Positions 1 to 8,799 are shown, counted from the stretch's first letter. The stretch: DNA of 41,437 bases from Saprospiraceae bacterium (GCA_016715245.1 JADKAS010000035.1:1-41437); one strand, 5' to 3'. Numbers and translations: made by a program. The notes: a model not told the origin generated them from the letters alone.

Positions 1-1669
1 CTTCCACTCTTACCAGTTTATTGGTTGGTTTTACATTGACACCTTGGATGGCTTCTCGTATTGGCAAAAAGAAGTTTACAACCTACCAATTATTTCAATC
101 GCTACTATGGTTTGAATCAATTCAGAAAACCTTAATGAATGGTGTGGTCTGGAAATTAGAATGGGTATTGGTTCACAAATTAGCTTTTACAGGTATCGTT
201 ATTGTGCTTTTGAAATGACTTTAGGCATTATGAAACAAGGTATTATTGGTAAAATTAAATTTCAATGTTAATGACCAAGGAAAATTTAGAATGGCAATAG
301 AATTTGATAAATCTACTTCCATTCAACAAAATAACTTAATTGCTCAAAAATTGAAACATGCATTATTCAACAACCTGAAGTAGCAACGGTATTCAGCAAC
401 ATTGGCGGACCAAGCACTGGGATTGGAAGTTTTGGGTGGGTTCCGAAAATAAAACGGAATTTACAATTCCTTAAAAATCCAAAAAGAATTGAATAATTTA
501 CCTACCGAAACATTGTGAAAAATCTTCGGAAGAACTAAAGTCAAAATTTCCGAGAATCAAATTATTCAATGGCAGCATTGGGATTAATTCAACGTTCAGC
601 ACCAATCGAAATTACGTTAAGCGGTAGCAATTTGGATTTGGTAAGAAAATAGTGATGAATTGAAAACGGTAATAGAAAAATTCCCGGTGCGGATAATGTT
701 CGCTTATCCGTTGAAGCAGGTAGCCCCCGAATACAAAATAATTCCCGACAAGGATAAAATGCAACGATTGGGTTTAACAACCGCTTATGTTGGATTGAAC
801 CCAAGAACTGCATTTACAGGAAATGATGATGCGACTTTAACCGAAAACGGAACGGAATATCCGGTGCGAATTTTGCTAGATGAATTTAGCCGACAAAACT
901 TTGAAGATGTTCAACAACTTTCAATTATTAACCCAATGGGCTTACCAGTTTGAAGTTTCTGAATTCGCAAGCGTAGTGAACAATTCTCCTTCCTTATTAG
1001 AAGGAAAGACCGTCAACCAGCAGTTACACTCACATCAGATGCTTTAGGCAGACCATCAGGAACTGTAGCAGACGATGTAGTAGCTTATCTAAAAGAAAAT
1101 CCTTTGCCAAACGGAATACAAATGACTTGGGAAGCGACATCAAAAGACAGAATGATAGTTTTGGAGCATTAGGTTCTGTTTTACTCATTTCGTTTTTGCT
1201 GATTTACCTGATTATGGTAGCACTGTATGACAGTTTTGTTTATCCATTTGTGTGTTGTTTTCTATCCCAGTTGCGCTTAATTGGGGCGTTTTTCGCATTG
1301 AATTTGTCGTTAAGCAATCTGAGTTTATTCGCCTTATTGGGTTTAATTATGCTAATGGGCTTAGTGGTAAAAACGCTATTCTAATTGTTGATTTTACCAA
1401 TCAATTAAAGCAGAAGGCATGCATTTTAAAGAAGCCTTAATCATTGCAGGAAAGGTCGTATGCGACCGATCCTAATGACAACTCTTTCAATGGTTGTTGG
1501 AATGCTTCCAATCGCAATGGCAACAGGAACAGCAGCAGAATGGAAAAACGGACTTGCTTGGGTAATAATTGGCGGACTTCTATCCTCTTTAATTTTGACA
1601 GTGTTTTTAGTGCCTATGGTCTATTATTTAGTTGACACAGCGAAAGAAAAAATTAGCAAAAGAAATTAG
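1..1669 (+). pseudogene. RND (HAE1-type) efflux pump, C-terminal part, many frameshifts
   Basis: Reading the plus strand while switching frames gives an almost continuous C-terminal two thirds of an inner-membrane RND proton-driven drug exporter. Recognisable in order are a segment near 225-240 (MTLGIMKQG), the porter domain (about 360-1120, including QQPEVATVFSNIGGPSTG, PEYKIIPDKDKMQRLGL and ENGTEYPVRILLDEFSRQNF), and the final membrane helices (about 1127-1650, including GLVVK-NAILIVDFTNQLK and MRPILMTTLSMVVGMLP). It ends in a natural stop at 1667-1669. The 5' part lies outside the window. I count roughly ten single-base indels, for example near 215, 350, 430, 510, 690, 950, 1255, 1409 and 1455. 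Key residues and spacing survive between them, so either the inactivation is very recent or the indels are sequence errors. As written, no full-length protein can be made. Confidence 0.85.
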
Positions 1670-1891
1670 CCATCTCACAGGTGTAAGCACATTTGCAATT
1701 CGCACAAGCCAACGCACAAACCAAAATTGCAAAAGAGCTTTCACCTTTGCCACCCAAAGAAAAAATTATTTTTAAAATCTCCTTTCTAAAATTTTTAAAA
1801 CCGCAACAATACAGCCGACACCATCTTAACTCGACAACAAAACCCAAAGCGGACAACGACTTCACAACCTCGAAGGACAGAAGGCCAGCTT
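1670..1891. other. Gene-free stretch downstream of the RND remnant
   Basis: No gene is recognised. A 69-codon open frame (1693-1902) runs through it, but its composition (lysine-, proline- and asparagine-rich, no domain) and its run into a hairpin at 1892 suggest it is not coding. The text reads like a 3' trailer leading into the first cassette-type hairpin. Confidence 0.4.
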
Positions 1892-1947
1892 ATAACAACT
1901 AAGCGTTCGTCGTGTCCAGCGGACATGCGATGAACGCCAAGTTGAAC
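1892..1947 (+). repeat. attC-like hairpin, site A
   Basis: Inverted repeat: GCGTTCGTCG then TGTCC (1903-1917) pairs with GGACA then CGATGAACGC (1921-1937) with small bulges. It is flanked on the left by TATAACAAC and on the right by GTTGAAC (1941-1947), an exact match to the integron R' core GTTRRRY. A further outer pairing (GACAGAAGG near 1877 with CCTTCTGTT at 1952) may lengthen the structure. The layout matches sites B to E downstream. The attC interpretation is inference. Confidence 0.4.
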
Positions 1948-2065
1948 GGAACCTTCTGTTGCGTGGCCAGTCTTATGGAGTTATCGTTGTTTGACGTATG
2001 ATCAATTGAGTGTTACTGTGTAGTATTTTTTCAGATTTTGGGATTGCACCTTTATTTTCTTACAT

Positions 2066-2089
2066 ATATTGATTGTTTTATATCAATAT
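2066..2089. repeat. Perfect 8-bp inverted repeat, possible IS91 subterminal hairpin
   Basis: ATATTGAT, an 8-nt loop, then ATCAATAT, followed by GAAC at 2091-2094. It lies just beyond the 3' end of the minus-strand transposase gene. IS91-family elements carry a palindrome close to an end next to a GAAC- or CAAG-type tetranucleotide, so this may mark one end of the element. The exact end cannot be fixed from a single copy. Confidence 0.35.
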
Positions 2090-2114
2090 AGAACATACCT
2101 TCCCCTACCCAACA

Positions 2115-3242
2115 TCAGCTTGATACATGGTAAGTAGATTTTTCATAAGCAGACTTGTAAAACTCAGCCGGCGGCCCACGCCTTCCGAAAGTTAGCAGTG
2201 TGATCATCTGCCCCGTTTTGCAACAAGGGCAGCTTTTATGGTACATTCCTTTTAGCACGACTGGCAATGATCTAAAACCTATCCCTGTGAGTTTGGATTG
2301 TAAGTCGGTTAACTTGGTTCGCTTCCATGTTGAGCTCAGAAAACCGTAGTGTCTGATTCTTACGAACCGCTTAGGCAGGATATGCAAAGCAAATCTACGT
2401 ATGAACTCAGAATGGCTTAGAGTCATCGTTTTCTTTTGACCTTCTGCCCGATAGTCCTTGTAAGATATCGTCACGGTGTGATCGTCGATGGATAGTATCC
2501 GATGATTGGAGATCGCTATTTTATGCGTGTATCGCCCCAGATATTCCACCACTGACTTGGGTGACCCAAAAGGTCTTTTAGCATATACTACCCATTCTTT
2601 TTTGAATAATGCATCGTAAGTAGATTGCTCAATTACAAGTTCAGATGCCCTAAGAATAGCAACATACTTTGCCCGATACACCTTGCTCATCGCTTTGACA
2701 GGGAATAGAAATTTGCCATCCGTTTTAGATGGCTTCCATGTCCCCTTTTGATCTACAAAACCACCGGGGATGATGCAGTGGATATGTGGGTGAAGTGACA
2801 AATTCTGACCCCAAGTGTGCAAAATCGATATCATCCCTGCCTTGTTGCCTTTGCCCGTAAATGCTTCTATAGTCTCCCAAGCTGACTTAAACAAAACATC
2901 GTAAATAATCTTTGGCTGATGCAGCGCAAGGCCATTTAAGTCATCCGGCAAGGTAAACACCACATGAAAATACGGAACGGGTAAAAGTTCTGTCTCTCTG
3001 GCTTCAATCCATTGTACACGCTTATGACCCTGACACTTGGGACAATGTCGATTCCTACAGCTGTTGTAACTAATCTGAATATAACCACAACTATTACAAC
3101 CATCCACATGACCACCCAAGGCTACTGTCCGACAATCCTTGATAGCCCTAAGTGTTCGGACTTGCCAACTGTTGAGACATGATGATTCTACTTTGTACCA
3201 TGATCGAGCCAGTACGTGCGCTACTTCGTATTCTGAGCGCAT
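2115..3242 (-). CDS. IS91-family transposase
   Basis: 375 residues. The N-terminal third has the family's zinc-binding cysteine cluster (CNSCGY, then CRNRHCPKCQG, about residues 50-73). A rolling-circle HUH-type motif follows (LHPHIHCIIPGG, about residues 150-161), then the conserved block with the probable catalytic tyrosine (EYLGRYTHKIAISN, about 230-243), and finally a C-terminal CPCC zinc knuckle. The enzyme nicks one strand and moves the element by rolling-circle transfer. Its start overlaps the end of the upstream tyrosine recombinase gene by 22 bases, suggesting translational coupling. The gene appears intact. Confidence 0.9.
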   Translation of the reverse strand: MRSEYEVAHVLARSWYKVESSCLNSWQVRTLRAIKDCRTVALGGHVDGCNSCGYIQISYNSCRNRHCPKCQGHKRVQWIEARETELLPVPYFHVVFTLPDDLNGLALHQPKIIYDVLFKSAWETIEAFTGKGNKAGMISILHTWGQNLSLHPHIHCIIPGGFVDQKGTWKPSKTDGKFLFPVKAMSKVYRAKYVAILRASELVIEQSTYDALFKKEWVVYAKRPFGSPKSVVEYLGRYTHKIAISNHRILSIDDHTVTISYKDYRAEGQKKTMTLSHSEFIRRFALHILPKRFVRIRHYGFLSSTWKRTKLTDLQSKLTGIGFRSLPVVLKGMYHKSCPCCKTGQMITLLTFGRRGPPAEFYKSAYEKSTYHVSS

Positions 3243-4179
3243 GCTGCAAACAGCGTATCCAAAGGACTGAAAGGTTTACGACGCCCACTTTGTGCAATAT
3301 GCAGGTAAATCATCGTTGTCTCGATGCGCTCATGACCCAGCAATTCTTTAAGTGTCATGATGTCCATGCCATCTTCCAGCAAGTGAGTGGCAAAAGTGTG
3401 CCTCAGGGTATGTACATTAACATGTTTGATGATCCCAGCTTTTTTAGATGCTGAACTAACAGCCCACTGAACACCCTTCTGTGAGTACCGACTATCGAAG
3501 TCACCACCTTTGCGGTTTTCCATAGGCTGACCATTGAATAACCATTCGTCAGGTCGCTCCGCGTCGATGTACTGTTTTAACCCTCGAATCAAGTGCTCAC
3601 TAAGTGGGACATATCGATCTTTTTTACCTTTACCCTGTACTACAAGCACCATTTTACGGTCAAAATCAATATCTTGTAATCGTACACTGCGTACTTCTTT
3701 ACATCGCAGACCACACCCATAGAGCAAACCGATGAGTATTTTATGCTTCAATAAATCAGGAGTACATAACAAGCGCCACATCTCTTCTTTGGATAATACT
3801 ACCGGAAGTTTATTGGGGCCCTTGATACTCGGCAGTCCGATATCATGGGCTTTTAACCCTTCTACCTTACACAACATGCGCAGACCATATACTGTGTGCT
3901 TAAAATAAGAATCAGACGGTGTGTTGTGTTGTTCTTTGAGTAAGTGCAGATAATCAGTCACCTGATCTTCTTCGAGTTCGGTAGGCAGGCAATCGAAGTG
4001 AAGTGCCATCTTGGCAATGTGTCGGGCATAGTTTTTGAAGGTACTACTACTACGTCCAAGGACAGAAAGTTTTTTCTCGAACTTGTCTATGAGTTCTGAA
4101 AAACCCGTAACTTGTGCTCGCGCTTGAGCAATCAGTGTGTGTTGACCTAGATCTTCTGGTCGCTTTTTTTTGTTGACAT
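3221..4179 (-). pseudogene. Tyrosine recombinase (phage-integrase family) of the IS91-like element, one frameshift near the start
   Basis: The C-terminal catalytic domain is complete. The catalytic arginine is in the GCGLRCKEVRSV block, the H-x-x-R motif is HTLRHTFATHLL, the second histidine is in LLGHERIETT, and the nucleophile tyrosine is in MIYLHI. The intact open part starts at 4009 (MALHFDC), but the same frame continues upstream through a normal N-terminal SAM-like domain to about 4165. The only good start, ATG at 4177-4179, is one base out of frame because the poly-A run after it (T8 on the plus strand, 4164-4171) has eight rather than nine bases. Restoring one base gives about 319 residues, the usual size. 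This may be a real frameshift, a slippage-regulated start, or a homopolymer read error. It precedes and overlaps the transposase. Confidence 0.8.
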
Positions 4180-4242
4180 TTTAATATGATTTAATTGAAA
4201 TACAAATGCCAATAATCAAGCCAAGAAGCTACTGAAGGTTTA

Positions 4243-4374
4243 GTTCAACAGCAGTTTGGCAAAATGGCGGGTTCGGTGCTTAATTGAGCATTTGGTTTTC
4301 AAATGAAGTTTAGTGCTAAATTGAAAGTAAGTGCTTCAAAATCCGCCACTTCGCCAAGCTGCAAAACGTTAGCA
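4243..4374 (+). repeat. attC-like hairpin, site B (132 bp)
   Basis: Two 20-base arms (4251-4270 and 4343-4362) pair at 17 of 20 positions and enclose a 72-base loop with further short repeats. Outside the arms are GTTCAAC (4243-4249, exact RYYYAAC) and GTTAGCA (4368-4374, close to GTTRRRY). This is the best-matching and longest of the five sites. The LRR gene starts 27 bases downstream. Confidence 0.5.
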
Positions 4375-4401
4375 CCATTATAAAAGATAAAATCAAACGT
4401 C

Positions 4402-5999
4402 ATGAAAAAATATCATTTCCTTCTCCTCATTGCTCCCCCCTCTTTTTATCGAAACTCCCAGGAAAAAGGGCCCGCCTGCCGGTCTAACGTCCAGCACGCA
4501 AGGTCAGATTGACAGTTTTTGCTATTCGTTCCCCGGATGTACCAAAATACTGGGAGTATCACCATTAAGGAGAGTGTTGCCGGGAATATCACCAACCTTC
4601 TTGGTTTGTCGCAAATTGACTCCATAGCGGGAGCCTTGGAAATAGGTGTCAAAATTGATTGGTTGTGTTTTGGTACTTCCCTGACGAGCCTAAGTGGTTT
4701 GGGTAACCTGACATACATCGGCGGACAATTGCAAATTAGATGCAATGATTCCCTGGCGAGCTTAAGTGGTCTGAGCAGTTTGGTTTCAATTGGCGGAGAC
4801 TTTTTCTTATCTTACAACTCTTCCTTGTCGAGCGTTAGCGGGTTGGACAATATAACTTCAATCAATGGATTTTTGGGCATTAACAACAACACCTCCTTGA
4901 CGAACCTGATCGGCTTGGATAATCTGACGACCATCGGAGGCCTGGGCATTAACAACAACGCTTCTTTGACGAGCGTGAGCGGTTTGAACAATCTGACTTC
5001 CATTGGAGGAAATCTGGTAATTGATGGCAACGCTTCCTTGATGAGCCTGAATGGCCTGAACAACCTGACTTCTATTGGAGGAAATCTGGCTGTATTCATG
5101 AATGATGCGTTGGAGAGCCTGAATGCATTTGAAAACACAACCTACATTGGCGATAACCTGGAAGTTTGGGCCAACGTTTCTCTGACAACATTGAATGCCT
5201 TTTCACAATTTGCCTTCTATCGGCGGATATCTTTCCATCGGTAACAACGTTTCCATGAGTAGTCTTGAGGCATTTGAAAATTTGACTTCCATTGGTGGAC
5301 AGTTAGGGTTTATAAAACAACGCCCTGGCAAGTCTTGGCGGCTTGGACAGCCTTAATTCAATCGGTGAAGGCTTGAGGTTTGGGGACAACGATGCACTGA
5401 TGAGTCTCAATGGGTTGACCAATCTGGCTTCTATCGGAGAAATCTGGCTGTATACGGGAACGCTGCCCTGATTGACCTGACTGCATTATCCAACCTGACT
5501 TCCATCAACGGAGAATTGTATGTTAGTGACAACACTTTTCTGCCAAGCCTGAATGGGCTAGACAGTATTGCTCCGGCAACGATATCATCGTTGTACATAA
5601 CAAAAATTCTCAACTCTCCATCTGCGATGTTCCAAGCGTGTGCATCTATTTACAAAACGCGGCGCTGCTACCATATCCAATAATGCTCCCGGCTGCAATG
5701 ATGTGCCACAAATCGAAACTGCATGCCAGTCCACATCTGTGAAGGAAACATCAAATAATCAGGCGAATATTCTGATTTACCCGAATCCGACCGAAGGAGT
5801 ATTGAATATCGAAAGTGATGATAAGAACGGGTTGACATATTCCATCTATTCTTCAGATGCAAATCTGATGATGTCAGGAAAGGTGCCGGCCAAAGGACAA
5901 GTAGATGTTTCTGCTTTGCCCAACGGAATGTACTTTATTAAAATCATCATTGGTAATCAGGTGGTTATAAAAAAAATATTGACGGCAACAAGAAATTAA
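4402..5999 (+). pseudogene. Secreted leucine-rich-repeat protein with T9SS C-terminal sorting domain, several frameshifts
   Basis: ATG at 4402 opens a signal-peptide-like start (MKKYHFLLLIA). A region follows that matches the usual lead-in of this family (GCTKILG then SITIKESVAGNITNL), then about fifteen copies of a 22-24-residue repeat of the type LTSLSGLDNLTSIGGNL (about 4600-5600). The last 90 residues carry a T9SS type A sorting domain (ILIYPNPTEGVLNIES, ending GMYFIKIIIGNQ). The frame changes near the C6 run at 4433-4438, near 4555, 5205, 5310, 5440, 5570 and 5660. Only 4519-5244 and 5640-5999 are long open pieces. The protein would be exported and anchored on the cell surface, probably for adhesion or binding. 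It sits between attC-like sites B and C and is richer in GC than the next two genes. Confidence 0.8.
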
Positions 6000-6003
6000 A
6001 TGG

Positions 6004-6089
6004 TGTTAACAATGCATGGTCGCCTACGCTGCCCAAAGCCTAACTCAAAGCCAAAATAGGGCAGCACAGCGTCCATGCTCACGTTGTGT
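6004..6089 (+). repeat. attC-like hairpin, site C
   Basis: Left arm 6014-6034 and right arm 6059-6078 share GCATGG at the outer end and GCTGCCC at the inner end, with an unpaired base in between. They are flanked by GTTAAC (6005-6010) and GTTGTGT (6083-6089). The bulged stem is what attC sites use to define strand polarity. It begins four bases after the LRR gene's stop codon. Confidence 0.5.
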
Positions 6090-6106
6090 GTCATTAGAAA
6101 AGAAAA

Positions 6107-6736
6107 ATGAATGACTTAATCAAAATAGTAGTATATGAAAGAAATTCACTTCTAAAAGGTTGGGTAATCTCGACCCTTTTGGTTTTACCATTCACATTCT
6201 TGCCAACAGTAATTAAATATGGATTGTCAATTGAAGCAATAAGATTCAGATTGTCAGATTCTATTTTGTATTCATTGGGATTTTCTTTGATAGTAGTAGT
6301 TGCAGCAGTAATTCACAATTATAATAATTTGGTGGATAGGAAGAGACTTTTTGACAAACCAACTTTTAAGGAATTGGATTTCTATGGAAGACTTGATGGT
6401 GTTGGAAGCATTGTAAGAGAATTGGAAACATTTCTTTTAGGGAAAATTGGAAATTATTATTTCCGAATCAACTTAATTGAGCCAGAATTAAATACTAATA
6501 AAATAGAAATAGTGCCGCTAATAGAAACAAAATCGAATAAAGAACTAGAGAAAAAGTTAAAAGACGAATTTGGTTTCAGGAATCATTGGTTCTTTGGAAA
6601 AGAAATTAAACTTTTAGATGAACAAATAAATGACAAAAGTTTCCTCAAAAATGTTTTGAACCAACTTGCATTAGATTTGAAAAATATGGGTGCTAAACCA
6701 TTAGAAATTGATGAATTTGAATTAGAAAATGAATAA
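6107..6736 (+). CDS. Hypothetical protein with two N-terminal membrane helices
   Basis: 209 residues, no recognised family. Two hydrophobic segments (about 20-38 and 54-70) are followed by a hydrophilic, lysine/glutamate-rich cytoplasmic-looking part of about 130 residues. The short GC-poor leader (AGAAAAATGA) gives no clear Shine-Dalgarno. The base composition is clearly more AT-rich than the LRR gene before it. The gene is framed by hairpins C (18 bases upstream) and D (6 bases downstream), with no room for a promoter of its own beyond the hairpin. The frame is intact. Confidence 0.7.
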   Translation: MNDLIKIVVYERNSLLKGWVISTLLVLPFTFLPTVIKYGLSIEAIRFRLSDSILYSLGFSLIVVVAAVIHNYNNLVDRKRLFDKPTFKELDFYGRLDGVGSIVRELETFLLGKIGNYYFRINLIEPELNTNKIEIVPLIETKSNKELEKKLKDEFGFRNHWFFGKEIKLLDEQINDKSFLKNVLNQLALDLKNMGAKPLEIDEFELENE

Positions 6737-6741
6737 CGAAC

Positions 6742-6807
6742 ACACAACAATGTATATGCGATAATGCTCCCTAAACGGTCGCACTCCGCATATACTCACC
6801 GTTAGCG
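6742..6807 (+). repeat. attC-like hairpin, site D
   Basis: ACACAAC (6742-6748), then stem GTATATGCG (6752-6760) pairing perfectly with CGCATATAC (6787-6795), 26-base loop, then GTTAGCG (6801-6807). It starts six bases after the upstream stop codon and ends 15 bases before the next ATG. Confidence 0.5.
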
Positions 6808-6821
6808 GCAACCAGATAAAA

Positions 6822-8288
6822 ATGAAGTACAAATATTTTATACATATCGCAATCTTACTGTCACTTTACCAATCAAAAATATGTGCTCAGTCCAATGATA
6901 TAGCCAAGCATTCTGAAACAACAATTTGGTCTGATAATCTATCAACAGAAATGTTGAATCAAATTGTCAATTTCAATAAAAAATCGACTTTTAATAAAAC
7001 TGGATGGAATGACTTTAGATGGATATTTTTCGAATTTAATAGAAATCATTTTGTAGACAGTATTATCATTTACGTTTCCGATCAAATAGATTTTTCGAAA
7101 ACTGAATTTTCAATAGAACTAAATTTTGGCGAAACAGAAATACAAAAATCAATTAATTCAGTAAAAACAAAGTATATAATAAATGAGAATATTGATGAAC
7201 TATTATTACTGAAAAGAAAAAGTAAAAGTTGGAATTTTGAAATGGTCACAGAAATAGAAATTTATTCTAAATCAACCATAAACCTTCAAAAGAGACCTAA
7301 AACAAAATTTAGTTATAAGAAGATCATACAGATAAACGACAAAATATTTGGCCTTACTGATTATCAAATTAAAGAAAAAAAGAAGAATTGGAAATCGCTA
7401 AAGAGAGTCTACAAAAAATATTTAAGAAATCATTTAGATAAAAAAGACAGAGAAGATTTTGATGTAATAATTTCAACTCAAAATGAATCATCTTATTGCC
7501 ATAAGTCTAAATACTTTATAAAGAAAAATGATGTACGAGATCCTGAATTACTGAGAGAAATAGTTGCTAATACCAATTGTAGTTTCGAAGAACTATATTT
7601 TGAATTTAACATTGATTTCCCAAATGAATTTTACAAAGACTTCTATCATTATCAGAAGGACATAGTGTATGGAAACAAAGATGATATCGAGTTCCTGGAG
7701 AATATTGTCAAGAAAGGGAGCGTATTGGCTGGAGATGCCTCAATTCACTTAGCCTTAATGAAATCATATAGTAGTTATCCATTAATTTATAATCTTAGAT
7801 ATGATAGTAATGTTTATGCTCAGTTAATTGCACTTAGAACATGTAAATATTTTAATAAACACCTTGAGGCAATCGACATTGCAAAATCAATGGTGCAACA
7901 AGAGTTGGATTGTATAAAAGTAGACACAATATCTTGTTATGGTAGATATGCCACTTTCGCATCTGAAGATTTGTTGGATACACACCCTAGCCTTGCCTTA
8001 GAAATGCTAGAAAAGTTGTATTTAGTATATATAGATTTCTACCCAGAAAATTATTTCGAGCCAAAATACAATGAAGATGGTAGTTACATTGAACAAAATG
8101 AGGAAAATATTATTCCTATTGATGTTGAAAAGCGAATAAAGTCATTTCAATTGGCTGATCAGCAAATTGAAAGTAAAATATTACAGATGGTTAAAAAGTA
8201 TCCACACTGGAAAGAAAACAAATCAGTAAAATTTATATTAGAAGAAACTATAAGAAGAAGGCAGCCTATAACAATAGATAAGAAGTAA
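6822..8288 (+). CDS. Hypothetical exported protein
   Basis: 488 residues with an N-terminal signal peptide (hydrophobic core HIAILLSLYQ, probable cut after CAQS, near residue 23). No domain was recognised. The N-terminal 150 residues contain beta-rich text resembling a carbohydrate-binding or discoidin-type fold (WNDFRWIFFEFNR, VDSIIIYVSDQ), but this is only an impression. The middle is lysine-rich, and residues about 290-400 look helical with repeat-like alanine/leucine spacing. Very AT-rich codon use. The stop codon lies inside hairpin E, as in compact gene cassettes. Confidence 0.7.
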   Translation: MKYKYFIHIAILLSLYQSKICAQSNDIAKHSETTIWSDNLSTEMLNQIVNFNKKSTFNKTGWNDFRWIFFEFNRNHFVDSIIIYVSDQIDFSKTEFSIELNFGETEIQKSINSVKTKYIINENIDELLLLKRKSKSWNFEMVTEIEIYSKSTINLQKRPKTKFSYKKIIQINDKIFGLTDYQIKEKKKNWKSLKRVYKKYLRNHLDKKDREDFDVIISTQNESSYCHKSKYFIKKNDVRDPELLREIVANTNCSFEELYFEFNIDFPNEFYKDFYHYQKDIVYGNKDDIEFLENIVKKGSVLAGDASIHLALMKSYSSYPLIYNLRYDSNVYAQLIALRTCKYFNKHLEAIDIAKSMVQQELDCIKVDTISCYGRYATFASEDLLDTHPSLALEMLEKLYLVYIDFYPENYFEPKYNEDGSYIEQNEENIIPIDVEKRIKSFQLADQQIESKILQMVKKYPHWKENKSVKFILEETIRRRQPITIDKK

Positions 8289-8330
8289 TAGCTCCTTCGT
8301 CACTACTACTCTTATCATCATCCGTTAGTC
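8266..8330 (+). repeat. attC-like hairpin, site E
   Basis: TATAAC (8267-8272), then stem GATAAGAAGTA (8277-8287) pairing with TACTCTTATC (8307-8316) with one bulged base, then GTTAGTC (8324-8330). The preceding gene's stop codon (8286-8288) is part of the left arm. This is the weakest of the five stems. Confidence 0.4.
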
Positions 8331-8373
8331 AGAATTGTAAGACAGAAACATAAAACAATCAAAATAAAGAAAA

Positions 8374-8799
8374 ATGACAAATCATATTTATCCCTGTTTG
8401 TGATTTGACGGACAAGCCAGAGAAGTAGCAGACTTTTACTGTTCCATCTTTCCTAACTCTGAAATTGTTAATGACTCAGGTACAGTTGTTAATTTTGAAC
8501 TTAACGGACAACCATTTATGGGCTTGAACGGTGGCGACCTTTTTAAATTTAATGAAGCTGTTTCCTTTGTAATTTCTTGCGAAGACCAGGAAGAAATTGA
8601 TTACTACTGGAACAATCTCATTGCAAATGGTGGTAGTGAAGGTAACTGTGGTTGGTGTAAAGACAAATATGGCTTGTCTTGGCAAGTAGTTCCTGCAATA
8701 TTAGGTGAGTTAATGTCCAATCCCGACAAAGGACAGCGTGTTATTCAGGCATTTTTGAAAATGAAGAAATTTGACATTGAAATTCTTAAAAATGCCTGA
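8374..8799 (+). pseudogene. VOC/PhnB-like (glyoxalase-fold) protein with in-frame TGA at codon 10
   Basis: ATG at 8374 starts MTNHIYPCL, then TGA at 8401-8403, then FDGQAREVADFYCSIFPNS and onward to the stop at 8797-8799, all in one frame (141 codons). PhnB-like proteins normally have Trp at this position (YPCLWFDG), so TGA replaces TGG by one base. The rest is well kept, including VVNFELNGQPFMGLNGG and YGLSWQVVP near the end. The window uses TGG for Trp and TGA as a normal stop (this gene itself ends in TGA), so recoding is unlikely. A downstream ATG at 8518 would give only 93 residues lacking half of the fold. Function of an intact homologue: small cytoplasmic metal- or ligand-binding protein of unknown substrate. 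Confidence 0.8.

Larger units (their letters stand above)
2050..4200 (-). mobile_element. IS91-family-like element (HUH transposase + tyrosine recombinase)
   Basis: Two overlapping minus-strand genes, a tyrosine recombinase followed by an IS91-type transposase, form the two-gene arrangement known from a subset of IS91-family elements. Boundaries are approximate: the left edge is set by a subterminal hairpin (2066-2089) and the right edge by the recombinase start (4179) and the following attC-like hairpin (from 4243). IS91 elements have no terminal inverted repeats or target duplications, so the ends need comparison with other copies. The element sits between attC-like sites A and B. Confidence 0.75.

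Noticed and set aside
589..813. Minus-strand open frame across the RND remnant
   Set aside because: It is a shadow of the plus-strand pump sequence, which is recognisable in all three plus frames.
1693..1902. 69-codon open frame after the RND remnant
   Set aside because: Composition is not protein-like, there is no start context, and it runs into hairpin A.
3221..4179. Tyrosine recombinase as an integron integrase for the attC-like sites
   Set aside because: It overlaps an IS91-type transposase gene in the known two-gene arrangement, and I could not see the extra IntI-specific patch. It was kept as an IS91 companion.
4812..5138. Minus-strand repeat-rich open frame
   Set aside because: It mirrors the LRR repeats of the plus strand and has no independent support.
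8401..8403. TGA read as tryptophan (alternative genetic code) in the VOC gene
   Set aside because: Other genes in the window use TGG for Trp and end in TGA, so a one-base mutation or read error is simpler.
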